NCBI GenBank assembly: GCA_032718475.1
Contig: JAUCBJ010002280.1
Coordinates: forward strand, 1-52,545
Reading direction: 5' to 3'
DNA from: Nemertoderma westbladi
Lineage: Eukaryota > Xenacoelomorpha > Nemertodermatida > Nemertodermatidae
Length of the DNA stretch: 52,545 bases
The position numbers and the translations under genes are program-made. How positions within the stretch are numbered: position 1 is the stretch's first letter; every line of letters starts with the position of its first letter. The notes under the pieces were generated by a model. The model was not told the origin of the DNA and did not search any database. It saw only the letters and a list, made by a program, of their open reading frames with translations. Below are positions 21,351 through 32,015 of this stretch, piece after piece.

Positions 21351-22501
21351 CCAGTAATGTCAATTATTTTATAATAACTGTATTTCTGAATTTTTAGGGT
21401 TACTTTCCTTTACTTTATTACTGTTATTAAGCAGTAGTCCAACTGATATTAAGACCTAATTGATGTATAACAGGCCTACTATTGTATAAATCGGTTTGAG
21501 TTGATTTATAATATATATATACCCGTACAATGGGTTTTGACAATGTTTGAAATAAATGTTATTATTTCTGGGTAAGGAGTCACTACACAGAAGCTGAACG
21601 CTCTCAGTGAAGTGCTACTTGTTGGACACTAAAACGAATAATTATACTTTACTAAGTTACTTATCACTACAAATTACTTACAATTACAGTTTGAGATTAC
21701 AATCTCTAAATAAACACTAAAAGTTACACGTACAAATTTTAGGGTAATTTTACAAGAAATCTACAAACCAACCTAACAAGGAGTTAGAATTTCTGGTTCT
21801 TACAAACGGACAGGATACTACGGTATTTGAAAACAATAAAGCAGTAGTAAGTAAATTGCGTTGTCCAGATAAGAAAATACCACCGTCTGACGACTTATAG
21901 ACTTAGCTCTATAAGTACTACGTTATGTACCCGGAGTGTCCTTACCTAGAAGTTAATTACCGCAGCCAACCAGAGCTAACGTGCCTATTAACCACTTTAC
22001 AACACAAATATACTGCCTACACACTAATTACTTTCGGAAAGTACTGTACGCTAAACCCTAAATTAGGTACAAGTACTTATACAACAAATAACCAGCAGTT
22101 AAATATACTTGTACAGCCAAAAGAACCACGGTATCTGCTGGAGTGCCCGGAGCACAAAATCACCAGTCTTTACCTACGCCAAGCAGCCCTGATGTAGTAC
22201 CGGGGTTAATTTAACTATAACGGTATGTATAACAAGCACAATTACTGTAGGAATAAACTTGGGGGGTTGTAGGTTGCGAATACTCGCATAGACTCTGAAT
22301 AATAAATATTACGCTACCCGTGCAGACTATACAAACAAAATACAGACCAAATGCTGGCGGACTACTGTCAAGCCTAAATAAACTACAGTATATGCAGACT
22401 CCGAAATGGTTAGTTAGTAGGCGTTCTAACCGAGTAGTATGACTTATTCTTTCGGGGGGATTTACCTTACAGCACTGTCTGACTAGCCAGAGCACCGGCT
22501 T

Positions 22502-22590
22502 GGAAATTCTTCTGTACTTCTGATTTTGGAAGTTTCAGACTTTGGCCTAAACATCTGATGGCTTTGATTACAAGAACGTAAATCTATTAT
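22502..22590. repeat. Inverted copy of an LTR segment at the 5' LTR/leader junction
   Basis: The 89 bases ending at the 5' LTR boundary are the reverse complement of 23356-23443 inside that LTR (and of the matching part of the 3' LTR), nearly identical through attacaagaacgtaaatct. Element RNA spanning this region could fold back on itself. Confidence 0.9.
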
Positions 22591-23768
22591 TGTTCGCGCT
22601 TTTAGACCTTTAGCAGTTTAACCTGCCAATTTTAGTTGTCTTCTTGTTTATAAATCGACTTTAGCCTAGACCAATTATTTAATGTACTGAAGTTACATCC
22701 GCCGAAGCCAGTCTGTGCGCGATCATTCACCCACAGTTAAGGGAGACTGGATTCGGGTGCTTTGAAGTTATTGCTGTGCAGACCTACTGTATTATTCGAT
22801 TGATCGTTACTATATAATCTCTGACAAATATATTTACTTTCGGGAAATATTAACAGTTCCTTTAGGACGTGGCGCTTTAAGTATGAAAACAGAGTTATGA
22901 CTTATACTAATCAGAACTAGATGGCTACTGAGTTTCTTAAATAGCGCATTCTTTAGGAGATGCTTTATTATCAATCACACTACTTCACACGACTTCACAC
23001 TAACTGCACACTGATCTGCCAACCGTCACTGAATTTGATCATATATAAGGAAGATCGCAACTGACACTTGTAGGGATTATGAAATAGCATTTAATTCACA
23101 CAAAAACCACTATAATGTAAGTCGCAGTTGCTACCGGTAACCTGTTCCTCTCACCTTCAGTAATCAAGAAGATTGGGGGGTTTTATGATTATTCATCGGT
23201 ATTCTCCAAATATATCAGCAATATACATCAACAAATAACGACAATTAATAACAGAAGTAAAATAATGCGGTGAACAATCAGCATGTGTTACGTAAGTCAG
23301 TATGGATTGGTAGGGCCAGTATGATATGTTCAGTAATGTTCCACGAGTTGATCGGATAATAGATTTACGTTCTTGTAATCAAAGCCATCAGATGTTTAGG
23401 CCAAAGTCTGAAACTTCCAAAATCAGAAGTACAGAAGATTTCTAAGCAGTTCTCTCGCTCAGAAAGGTAAACAAAGACTGTAATGCATTGCGCGGTTTTC
23501 CATAGGCCCCTGTTCAACATAAAGTGAAAATCGCTCTGATTGGCTGACTAGGACAATCCATGTTTACAGGAAACCAGCTGACAGATTTCGTCATCTGAGC
23601 TCCAATCTTTTAGAGTATTATGCGCATTGCGGCAAAAATGACTTGTTATGTCCGCTAAAGCACCTACACTGCGCATTGCGGGGAAAAATGACTTGTTATG
23701 TCCGCTAAAGCACCTACACTGCGCATTGCGGGGAAAAACGACTTGTTATGTCCGCAAAAGCTTTTACA
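22591..23768 (-). repeat. 5' LTR of the BEL element
   Basis: 1,178 bp, starts TGTTCGCG and ends TTTTACA on the plus strand, then GGTCA (target duplication). It contains the same three 50-bp units near the right end (23633-23760). It would carry promoter and polyadenylation signals; I cannot fix the R boundary by eye. Confidence 0.93.
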
Positions 23769-23988
23769 GGTCACTAATTTTGTAACCCCCCCCCCCCCCC
23801 CCCCCCCTTGACAACGTCACACATCACAAAAATACCCAGTATAGTTAATAAAATATGTTAGATCAGAAATTATTATGTTATTAATACTAAAACTTTATTA
23901 ATTCAGCCTGTACACAATGACTAAACAAGGAAGACACCCCACATATTCACTCCCATGGGAATGACGACATCTGAGTTTCGACATCGAT

Positions 23989-24299
23989 CACATTGGAGGT
24001 GTCTCATTGGTTCCATTTCTCTTTCGCCGTGAAGACCAGCCAGTGCATAATCTTGTACTTTGGCAGCCTCATGGAGTGAATAAGCATGGTGGACAGCCCG
24101 ATGCGGATGGAGTGAATAAGCATGGTGGACAGCCCATGACTTTCTTGAGAAGCATCTTAAAGGACACTGGCCTTGAAGATGCGGATGATCTAGCAAATGT
24201 CATGGGTGATAGGGAGTTGTGGCGGTGCAATTTTGTCGATAAGCCGGCACAGCATTCTTAAAAATGCAGCTGCAATGCAGCATGCCGATCCTAGTAGTC
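23989..24299 (+). mobile_element. LINE 3' stub
   Basis: Matches the last ~300 bp of the LINE at 1609-3987 (cattggaggtgtctcattgg...catgccgatcctagtag). It encodes the tail frame LKDTGLEDADDLANVMGDRE. A 36-bp in-place duplication of the gtgaataagcatggtggac block is specific to this copy. It is 5'-truncated; only a two-unit GTA tail remains. Confidence 0.85.
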
Positions 24300-24617
24300 G
24301 ATCACCGGAAGTGCACCAGGTATACGATCGACTATTGAGCCACTTCATGGGACTAAAACTCAACCTCATCCTTATCTACCCACTCAATGTGGTGTTCTTC
24401 ATCTTTATCGCCACTTAGAATTAACACCTCGATTCGCGATTACTCGAAAATTAAGTTTCTAGATTTCACTTTGACTGTTGATGTTGATGTTGGTGTTACG
24501 TATTTTATTTGTTCACCAAAGCGCTATTGTGACGTCACAAGTATAGCTACAACCCCCCCCCCCCCCTCCCCCCCTTCCTTCGACCGGACCGTGACATCAT
24601 TTGTGCACGGCCCCTAA

Positions 24618-25325
24618 GGTATTTATGGATGTTACTAAAATAGGCACACAGTCAAACACAAGCGGGAGGAGGCACACAGGCCCACACACACCCCAAAAGA
24701 TTTATTTAAGCCTCAAACACAGTCGCGAAATTAATTATCTCGCTCAGTTACATCATTTGAACATAAATTTAGAAAAAATTAGCTTTTTTATGTTGCTTAA
24801 TTAAGTCTAATTGAATTTACATTGATACAGTACTGTTAGTGCAGTACCGTGCTTGTGGCGCAAGTCTAAAATCCACACTTATTTTCAATCTGGCAAAATC
24901 ACTTCTGCTAACATACAGTACCTTGAAACTTTTTCAGAACTACAGTATTTATATGAAAAATAAAGCCAATGTTAGTTTACTTAGTTTTAGATGTTACATG
25001 TTTTAAAATGTTAGCACAAGCTATGTGTCAATCTGGCGAAATGTTAGGTGTATGTATACTTAGCACGTCCATACCCTACCCACCCATACACCCCCACATG
25101 CACCCCCGTCTATATTTCCTCTGTCGGCCTCTAGGGGGAGAATTACTCAAGGTTCACTAATTGTACAGTACCTCTACGAAAAGGCTCATCTGGACTTATA
25201 TGTGGGCGCTGCCCCACTCTCGCATATTGTAGTGCATGCCAACTTGCGCAAAGTGAAATTTAAAATTAACAGTATTATTAGGCATACAGTATGTATGTAG
25301 CTGTGTAAGCCTGCTCCTGTTTCAC
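24618..25325. other. Intergenic, no gene seen
   Basis: AT-rich sequence without a recognisable ORF or TIR. The 63-codon frame at 24969 shows no domain and has no coding character. Confidence 0.5.
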
Positions 25326-25329
25326 TGAT

Positions 25330-26225
25330 TGCAATATTTTTTTGAAATGATGTATTCGATGTCACTTGTTCAACTTAAGGAATATGTTAATCGTGTTTAT
25401 AAGGATCAAGCGAAAAGTTTTTTATTACTTAATAACAAACATGATATACAGTAATACAAGCTATTCGAAATAATCTTGATTCCAGTGATCAAGAATTTTG
25501 TAAGCGGTTTCAGACAAGATAGGGAATATCAGGTGGCCTTGCCACTGGTATATCCCGTCATGGCATTATCTATTGTGCCAAAGTAAATTAGCGATGTGAA
25601 AGTCCAAGAGATTACACTGATATGTTGCAATCTATGAAATTTGTTCCAAAAATACCATCATTGATATGTTTGTGCGACATGCTAACAAAATATGTCCTGA
25701 GTTGTTTTCACCAAATGAGGGGCGCGTAGCTGAAGCCGGCAGTGACAATATTCAACTAGTTGTTTCTGGGAAGCTCCGAGTTGGAAAAAACTTGATACAT
25801 TTCTAAACAACAGGTTCCTGCGGTGATTCCAGAGGAATATATTGTGTATCTCACCCTGCAATATAAAACAATTCTACCCGGAGTTTCAAAAGGTTTAGTC
25901 AAATTCATCCTGTTTTGAATCCTTCTGAACACCTGTGTTTATTCGATAAATTTCATCAGGTTGAACATCTACGTCGAGTTAAATTAATACCATAATTAAA
26001 AAATTGCAACACACAAGTCGTTGAACAATTTAATAAAGATATTAACAGCTTTGCATATTTTGTAAACAAAATGAAACCGTCTACTCATGTATTCTGCCTG
26101 AGACTCCTCATTCTGGATCATCGTAATAGAAAACTTAACACCAACTTTAGGAGGCAACTAGAAACTTCAACTAAAAAACAATTGAAACTTAATGAATTCG
26201 GCTGCCTGTCTATGGAGAAAATGTT
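25330..26225 (+). pseudogene. Decayed ORF, possibly an old transposase
   Basis: Short coherent protein-like pieces appear in shifting plus-strand frames: DMFVRHANKICPELFSPNEG near 25660-25730, and VEQFNKDINSFAYFVNKMKP followed by a charged helix near 26010-26190. The order and spacing suggest one gene broken by several indels and stops. The second piece loosely recalls the C-terminal region of large cut-and-paste (KDZ-type) transposases, but I cannot confirm this. A BLASTX-type search would decide. Confidence 0.25.
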
Positions 26226-26863
26226 ATTAGTATTTTTCAGTATATTTTAGAAAATGTTATTAGTAGGGCTGTATTTTAGTATTTTTAGAATGTGGCATTC
26301 ACTCTGAGTGTGTGGTTAATAAAAATTGTTATTGCTTATTGAAGTAAAATTAATATACAGTATAACTGGTAATGGAATAATATAATTTTACTGCTGTATG
26401 TATTTGTAGATGTGTGTCTGTGTAGTTGTTAAAATCATAATAAATTGGATAATCGTCATCAATAAGAGTAACAGAAACACATAAATAAGATATATTACTG
26501 AAAATGTAATGTAGTATTATTAAAAACAATTTAGTATTATTGTACTGCAGAGATTAAAAATATTTAATGGGACAAAAAATAAAATAAATTTACATTTGAA
26601 GTCAAATGGTTTACGAAATTCGATTCTATTCAGTTTACCACATTGTACAGTAAACCGTTTCCTTTATTGTTACGTTGATAAATTATTATATTGTTTTGCA
26701 TTATCAATTTACTGAATTCCGTTTAGGCGTGCTCTACGAGTTCTCCTTGGTATGTTAATTTTAACCTTAAAACTATACAAGAATACAAGAATCGATTAGA
26801 AAAAGCATCATTTAAAAAATGTTCTAGCAAAAATGACATGTATAACGGGTAAATCTTGTCGAT

Positions 26864-27317
26864 CTACGCGTAGGCCTACGCCTAGCTACGCGAAGTTTGT
26901 AACTTCCATTCATGTCATTTACCGGTAGGACCAGACTTACTGCCTTTTTAACAACTACGCGTAGTTATTTTAGAACTAGGCGTAGGTATTTTGAAACTAC
27001 GCGTAGCTGCTACGCGTAGCAGTCCTGATAACAATGATTTTTCATTTTAGGTCCGGTAGGGTTGAGTTGTTTGGCAAGTATCGGTATATGTCATATGTTT
27101 ATTGAACATACAGTATTGTCTTATTTTAGTACTGAACCGCTTGGAATACGTAGGCCTACTAATGATAAACGTCGTATAGGCATAGTTATGGGTAGCACCT
27201 ACGCGTAGTTATACGTAGCACCTACGCGTAGTTATACGTAGCACCTACGCGTAGTTAATGTTAAATCTCTGAAACTGGTGATATATGACCCAATGTTGCG
27301 ACCTACCCTACGCGTAG
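26864..27317. repeat. Cluster of eight CTACGCGTAG palindromes upstream of TPR
   Basis: Perfect copies start at 26864, 26955, 26997, 27010, 27199, 27222, 27245 and 27308; degenerate ones lie between (for example 26885 and 26973). Three of them form a 23-bp tandem (cacctacgcgtagttatacgtag). The cluster ends 138 bp before the TPR start codon, so it lies in the presumed promoter region, though it may simply be a repeat family. Confidence 0.85.
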
Positions 27318-27454
27318 CTCAACAGATCAAAGTCCAGATGTCTGAATGTTGATATTTTACAATTTTGCCGAGTTGTAGCTGTAGGCCTATTACAGTATTA
27401 CAGTATTATACTGTTAGTATACAGGTATAGGCCTATAAAATATACCGGTAGATA

Positions 27455-27583
27455 ATGTCTGACAAGAGTGACAACTCTGACCCACTTCCACTAGAAGCTG
27501 AAGAGGAAGGCGTTGCAGCACTGTCTCATTTACAGGAAGTTATTGGCTCGGTTTTCATTAATCTCCTTCCTTCAGAAGCAAAG
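27455..27583 (+). CDS. TPR: TPR exon 1 (start of the nuclear-pore basket protein)
   Basis: Opens with ATG at 27455 and encodes 43 residues: an acidic Ser/Asp/Glu N-terminus, then a helical segment (SHLQEVIGSVFINLLPSEAK). It ends AAG followed by GTAAGG, a good splice donor, in phase 0. The helix with Leu-Pro-Ser resembles the first helical segment of animal TPR proteins, and both downstream exons also join in phase 0. The open frame runs on past the donor for 51 codons of Cys/Arg/Ser-rich text that looks non-coding, which supports splicing. The assignment rests on position, phase and weak similarity; RNA reads would settle it. Confidence 0.6.
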
Positions 27584-28136
27584 GTAAGGCACTGCAGGCA
27601 GGCAGGCACAGAGTTGGAGCGTAGCAAAGAGGTAGGGCAGTACAGCAGTAGGGCCTACCGGGTCCGGGACTTCACAGCGTCTTCCGTCAGTCCTTCTTGT
27701 CCTATGCTATTGGGCGGCAACGCTGCAAAGAAGTAGGCCTACTCCATCCTATACTCTGCTACTTCGCACCGTTATGAAGTTAGCATAGCACCGGAATGGT
27801 GATCAGTGGACAAGCCTACAGGCTGACAGGCCTAACTGCAGAACTGCCTAATGTCTGAATGTCTGAATTTAAGGAAATTCAGCTAGTGCCGTTGCGGCGT
27901 TGCCTTACTGCCTTAACAGCTTAAATAATCAACTCATATTGTCGTATAGCTGTATAGGGCATAGGGATGTGCAGATGCTGAGATGTGAGGGTGGAGGCTG
28001 AGGGGGGGGGGGGGGGGGGGTCTTTTCGGAGACTTCACACCTGCACACAACCCAGCAACTAGGCACCAGGCAGCCAGGCATGCCAGGGGAAAATTGTCAA
28101 TAACAACTGAATACCGGTACTGGAATAGGTCCAGAC

Positions 28137-28748
28137 TGGAATCCATACACTTTGCGCCGGATTAATCCGGCGCACTTTGCAATAAAAGCGCGCCAATGTG
28201 GCGCGTGGAGCGCTCGAAAATCGTAAAGCGCGCCGCCGACTTTGGCGCGTGGCGCGCTTGAAAATCGTAAAGCGCGCCGGCTTTCAGCTTTGGCGCGTGG
28301 CGCTCCCAAAAATAAAAACCGGGGCCGATTTGTTAGTTTACAGGTTTAACAATTATGGATAAGTGCCTTAAAAATAGCATTAGCTGTTTAAAAATTTCGG
28401 CTCGCTTCGCTTGCCTTTCTTTTTCTGTTGTATGGTTCAGTCAGTCAGTGGTTAGGCTACTGTTGTATACAGATATAGGGCAGCAGGGACTGGTACAGCA
28501 GTACTGACTGACATTGACAGATTGGTTACACTCCCTCAAAATTGAATTTGCATTGGCGTGGTGCTCTTCAAAATTGTTTCAATGTGTGGCGCGCTTAAAA
28601 ATTTAGTTGGCGCGGGGTTTCTTCGAAATTGCATCGGCGTGCTTAAAAATTTAGTTGGCGCGGGGTTTTTCTTCGAAATGGCATCGGCGCGCGGCGCGCA
28701 TAAAAATTGGTCGGCGCGCTATTCGGCGCACTTTTTGGATGGATTCCA
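28137..28748. mobile_element. GCGCGCC-rich foldback element in TPR intron 1
   Basis: The ends tggaatccatacactttgcgcc (28137 on) and ggcgcactttttggatggattcca (to 28748) are inverted complements with a few differences. Inside are repeated blocks of ggcgcg...aaaat: gcgcgc palindromes at the left (28180-28310) and the inverted set at the right (28555-28740). No coding. It is a strong outlier in GC against its surroundings and is probably a non-autonomous DNA element. Confidence 0.6.
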
Positions 28749-28825
28749 TACAGGGAATAGGTCTAGAGGTCTAGGGTACCGGTACTCCCAAAAATATAAC
28801 TGTAACCGTAACGCTGTACCTGTAA

Positions 28826-30780
28826 CGTACAGACAGTCGGTGAGAAGTCAAAAATTGGACTTCAAGTCCAATTTTAGACTTCAAGTCCAATTTTGGACTC
28901 CAAAGTCCAATATTGGACTTTAGTACAACTCCAAGTGTACCCATGCTGCCATACTGTATATCGGTATTTAAATCAAAACTGCATCCCGTATCAGTACATA
29001 TATATTACATAATTACAATGCAACATTATTTTAATGATCAAATTAATTATTATATGTATTATATAAACAGGGATCGCACACGTACAGTCAGACATTAGTA
29101 GTTACTTTTTGGGGTAGTGGTATAGCTTTGCGGTAGCCTTACTGCCTTACTGCCTTAGCGGTGTATACTGCGGTAGCGTAGTTGAGTTATAGCTGTATAG
29201 TTCATTCATACCCATACTGCCATACCTGTGGTATTTTCGTATGGCAAAAATAAGACTACTGTAAACTGTAACCTATTATGTTATTGAGTTAATGTTTATT
29301 GACTAATTGTTTTGATTAGGTTCACTGTGTCAAGTACAATGCACACATCTCTGCATCTCCAACCAGACATTATATAACATTGGAGTTGGAGGTGTCTTAT
29401 TCAGTCATTGGTTCCCCCAAGCTTGACACTAGAACAAAGCCGCCTCCGCTTTGCAGGACATCGCTTTAAGCCGTGAGGACCAGCCAGTGCACCTCATGGA
29501 GTGAATAAGCATGGTGGACAGCCCATGACTTTCTTGAGACGCATCTTTCTTACTGTCTTAAAGGACACTGGCCTTGAAGATGCGGATGATCTAGCAAATG
29601 TCATGGCTGATAAAGCTATAAGAGTGTAAGGGAGTTGTGGAGGCGCACTTTTGTCAACAAGCCGGCACAGCATTCTTAATACATAATAGGGCCTATACTG
29701 CTATATATATAATGCAGCTGCAATGAATCATGCCGATTGTAGTAGTAGTATGTGGTGAGGTTATAGGGCTCCTTCAATTGGTAAAGTCAAAAGTGGCCGT
29801 TTATTGTTTTAGTTAGAAAAGCCTGCCTCTGTAACCTGTTCCTTTCCCTCAATTGGTTTATGATTATGACGTGTGTTACTTGTTACTTCTGTACTTATTA
29901 TGTGGAGACCCCAACGCGTTAATCAGTTACTAATCCCATTTCATTATCCTGTTATCCAGCTGTTTTATAATACCCTTCCTGTTGTATGGAAAAATTAGAA
30001 GAGATGGTGGTAGCATCAACTTGTAGTATTTCTTTCTGATAGGGCTCCCATAGCCTTAGACGAAATCGTAGCTTGTACTGTAGTTAGCCTTAGCAGCAGC
30101 TGCAGTTGGCTAACCTGGCATTGCTACCAGTATCCACCAAATATAATTTGTAATTAAATATTTGTTGGAGCATAATCTAATCTAGTCCTAAAGACACTAT
30201 AAAGTCCTGGGTACATAAGGCTGTAAGGTTAGACATAACATGAATGTAAATTGTGAACTAAACAATATGCTAAAAGCTAAAAGTAAAGTACAAAGTACCT
30301 ATAATGCTAGAATGTACCATTTTATTCTAAGTACAGTACAGTCAGTACACTGAAGATACATACAGAGCTGTAAAGGTAGCTTTCCATAACTTAACAGCTG
30401 TCTGGCTGTCTCTCATCTGTCATGCTTCATGTACCTTTAAGTTCGATTCTCAATGTCACGTCCAAAATTGGACTTAAAGTCCAATATTGGGCTTTTGTAA
30501 AAATTCAAAGCCTTATAAAAAAGTTCCCCCTGGTGAATTTCAGGTCCCCCTGTTCAAAACTCTTATTTTTTGATATATTTTCGATTAAAGAAAAAAAATC
30601 CCGCCCGATCCTATTACCCAAGGCCCTGGAACAATTGGCTGATTTGAAGTCCAATATTGGACTCACAGAAGTCCAATTTTGGACTTGAACTGGAGTCGAA
30701 GTCCAATTTTGGACTCAAGTCCAATTTTTGACTTCTCACCGACTGACAGACGTACCTAACTGTAACATGTAACAATTGAC
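28826..30780. repeat. Inverted pair of TTGGACTT palindrome arrays
   Basis: The left array (28835-28925: agtcggtgagaagtc then several aagtccaatTTTGGACT units) is the inverted complement of the right array (30640-30765, ending gacttctcaccgact). Short outer flanks (gtaac...cgtac) also match in inverted orientation. The two therefore look like the ends of one ~1.95-kb element, with a LINE stub and a tRNA-like segment between or near them. A third small cluster lies at 30455-30500. No transposase is visible. Confidence 0.6.
29320..29752 (+). mobile_element. LINE 3' stub with multiple small insertions
   Basis: Same LINE family 3' end as at 36905 (ttcactgtgtcaagtacaatgc to ccgattgtagtagtagta). Compared with the sister copies it has at least five extra inserts of roughly 5-35 bp, for example near 29360, 29400, 29545, 29615 and 29680. 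Confidence 0.85.
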
Positions 30781-30847
30781 TTAATTTTATTGTTTTGATT
30801 AGAATGATGTGTCACTTTAATCAGCTCCTTTCCCTTATCTCATAAGC

Positions 30848-30935
30848 AGCCACTTGGTCTAGTGGTTTGGTTACATACGACATACCTGGGCCTCAAACCA
30901 GCAGGAGGCCGTGGCATCTGGTCCAATCCCTAGAC
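30848..30935 (+). other. tRNA-like / SINE-like segment
   Basis: Contains tggtctagtgg, close to a pol III A box, and 60 bp later ggtccaatccc, a diverged B box. The spacing would fit a tRNA with a long variable arm or a tRNA-derived SINE head. I could not fold a full cloverleaf. Confidence 0.3.
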
Positions 30936-31358
30936 AAGCTAGATCTGTAGATGGGGCAGCACTGCTTTGCTTAGGGTACCGGGCAGCCGAGTACCGGCTA
31001 ACAGGTACCGATGGAAGATTACCAATGATGGTGAACAAGAATTCCATGGCTTAACTAGCCTGTACGGTTCTACCGGAAGGCCCCTACCATTAAATCATAA
31101 TTTCAAATTTAGGCGGGAAATGAATTCACCGCGTTGTGCTTTGCGTTAAGTTCCCCTCTCTTTATCGCTTAGTATAAGATTATTTCCATGCAGTTGTTGC
31201 AGTAACTACAATGTATTTAATGGAAAGTTTAATTAATATTCATAAACATTATAATATTTAACGCTAATGAGTAATGATGATACAGTGATACATGAACATG
31301 ATATTTGGTACCGGTAGGCCTACACATCTTACAGAATTGTTTCATTCTTATTGTATAG

Positions 31359-31511
31359 GAATCTCTTGAATACCGACTCGTTTATCTTGAGAAATCGTTG
31401 GAACGATCTCGTCACGATAATACAGAATTACAATCTACAATAGATTCGGATAGGAAACAACATGAGGGAAATCGGATTGCTGCGTCGACTCGTTTGGGAG
31501 ATGTCGAACAG
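31359..31511 (+). CDS. TPR: TPR exon 2
   Basis: A 153-bp open segment between a good acceptor (attcttattgtatag) and a donor (GAACAG then GTTGGC), phase 0 at both ends. It encodes 51 residues of charged coiled coil (YRLVYLEKSLERSRHDNTEL). This resembles the segment that follows the first helix in TPR, with alternating Glu/Arg heptads, and it links exon 1 to exon 3 without breaking the frame. Summing exons places the conserved SPTAVAVA motif near residue 400, close to its position in vertebrate TPR, so no large exon seems to be missing. Confidence 0.7.
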
Positions 31512-32015
31512 GTTGGCGTACCGGTACTATAGTCAGTTTACGGGCACTCGAATCGTATATATATATAGATATACGTTCGGGCTGAAGGGCCACTTTTGTA
31601 TATGAAAAGTGGCCCTATTGCGACTTGGGGGGGTATTAAAAAGTGGCCCTTTAGCCCGAAACCGCAAACGGGCTTGGATGGCCCTTTGTGTATATCCTTC
31701 CTCTAAAAAATTATGCACCTTCATTTTATTACTAAATGAAAACACAATTTTCGGGCCACTTACCAAAATGTATAAAATGGAATTAGGGCTAAAAAAGTCA
31801 AAAGGGCCAAAATTTGCCAAAATTGGCCCTCTTACTGTCTGGAATAATATATCATTGGCCCGAACTGAGCTTACTATATAGTAAAAAAAGAAAGGGCCAT
31901 AACAGGCCCTATTTGATGTGACTTCATATGAAATTTATCAAATTAGTTGAGAAGGAAACGGGCCGAACTGAAAATGTAATAAATAACATTAGGGACATTA
32001 TACAGTGGCCCTTTT

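Larger units (their letters stand above)
20972..22590 (-). other. BEL 5' leader, no coding seen
   Basis: About 1.6 kb between the 5' LTR and the gag start. It contains a 120-bp tandem duplication at 21111-21350 (accggtatacac...ataataagcctac), and an inverted copy of an LTR segment at its LTR end. No TGG-type tRNA primer-binding site is visible at the LTR junction. The ORF at 21925-22197 on the other strand has no recognisable feature. Confidence 0.6.
8909..23768 (-). mobile_element. BEL/Pao LTR retrotransposon, nearly complete but decayed
   Basis: A 14.86-kb element read on the minus strand: 5' LTR on the right (22591-23768), leader, gag, protease, RT/RNase H/integrase, an extra gene, and 3' LTR on the left (8909-10098). 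It is flanked by a perfect 5-bp target duplication GGTCA (8904-8908 and 23769-23773). LTRs begin TG on the plus strand; the right one ends CA and the left has a C-to-T change there. Family evidence is the DUF1759-type gag, C-rich BEL knuckles, DSG protease, Pao-type RT with YMDDN, and the A17/RNase H style region. Nonsense and frameshift mutations in gag and in the 3' gene, plus loss of the integrase end, make this copy non-autonomous. Near-identical LTRs imply a recent insertion, so part of the damage probably predates it. Confidence 0.93.
8840..24614. mobile_element. PIF/Harbinger-like TIR element, split by later insertions
   Basis: The left end ggggccgtgcaacaaattatgtca (8840 on) is the inverted complement of the right end tgacatcatttgtgcacggcccc (to 24614), with one inserted base and few mismatches. 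Both ends are flanked by TAA (8837-8839 and 24615-24617). A 3-bp TWA duplication and GGGGCC-starting TIRs are typical of PIF/Harbinger elements. Removing the BEL element and its 5-bp duplication leaves about 0.9 kb, which includes C-runs at 23787-23808 and around 24550 and a LINE 3' stub. No transposase is present, so it would be non-autonomous. The pairing of the two ends across 15.8 kb is an inference. Confidence 0.6.

Noticed and set aside
21925-22197. 90-codon plus-strand ORF in the BEL leader
   Set aside because: No motif, opposite to the element, AT-rich; likely chance.
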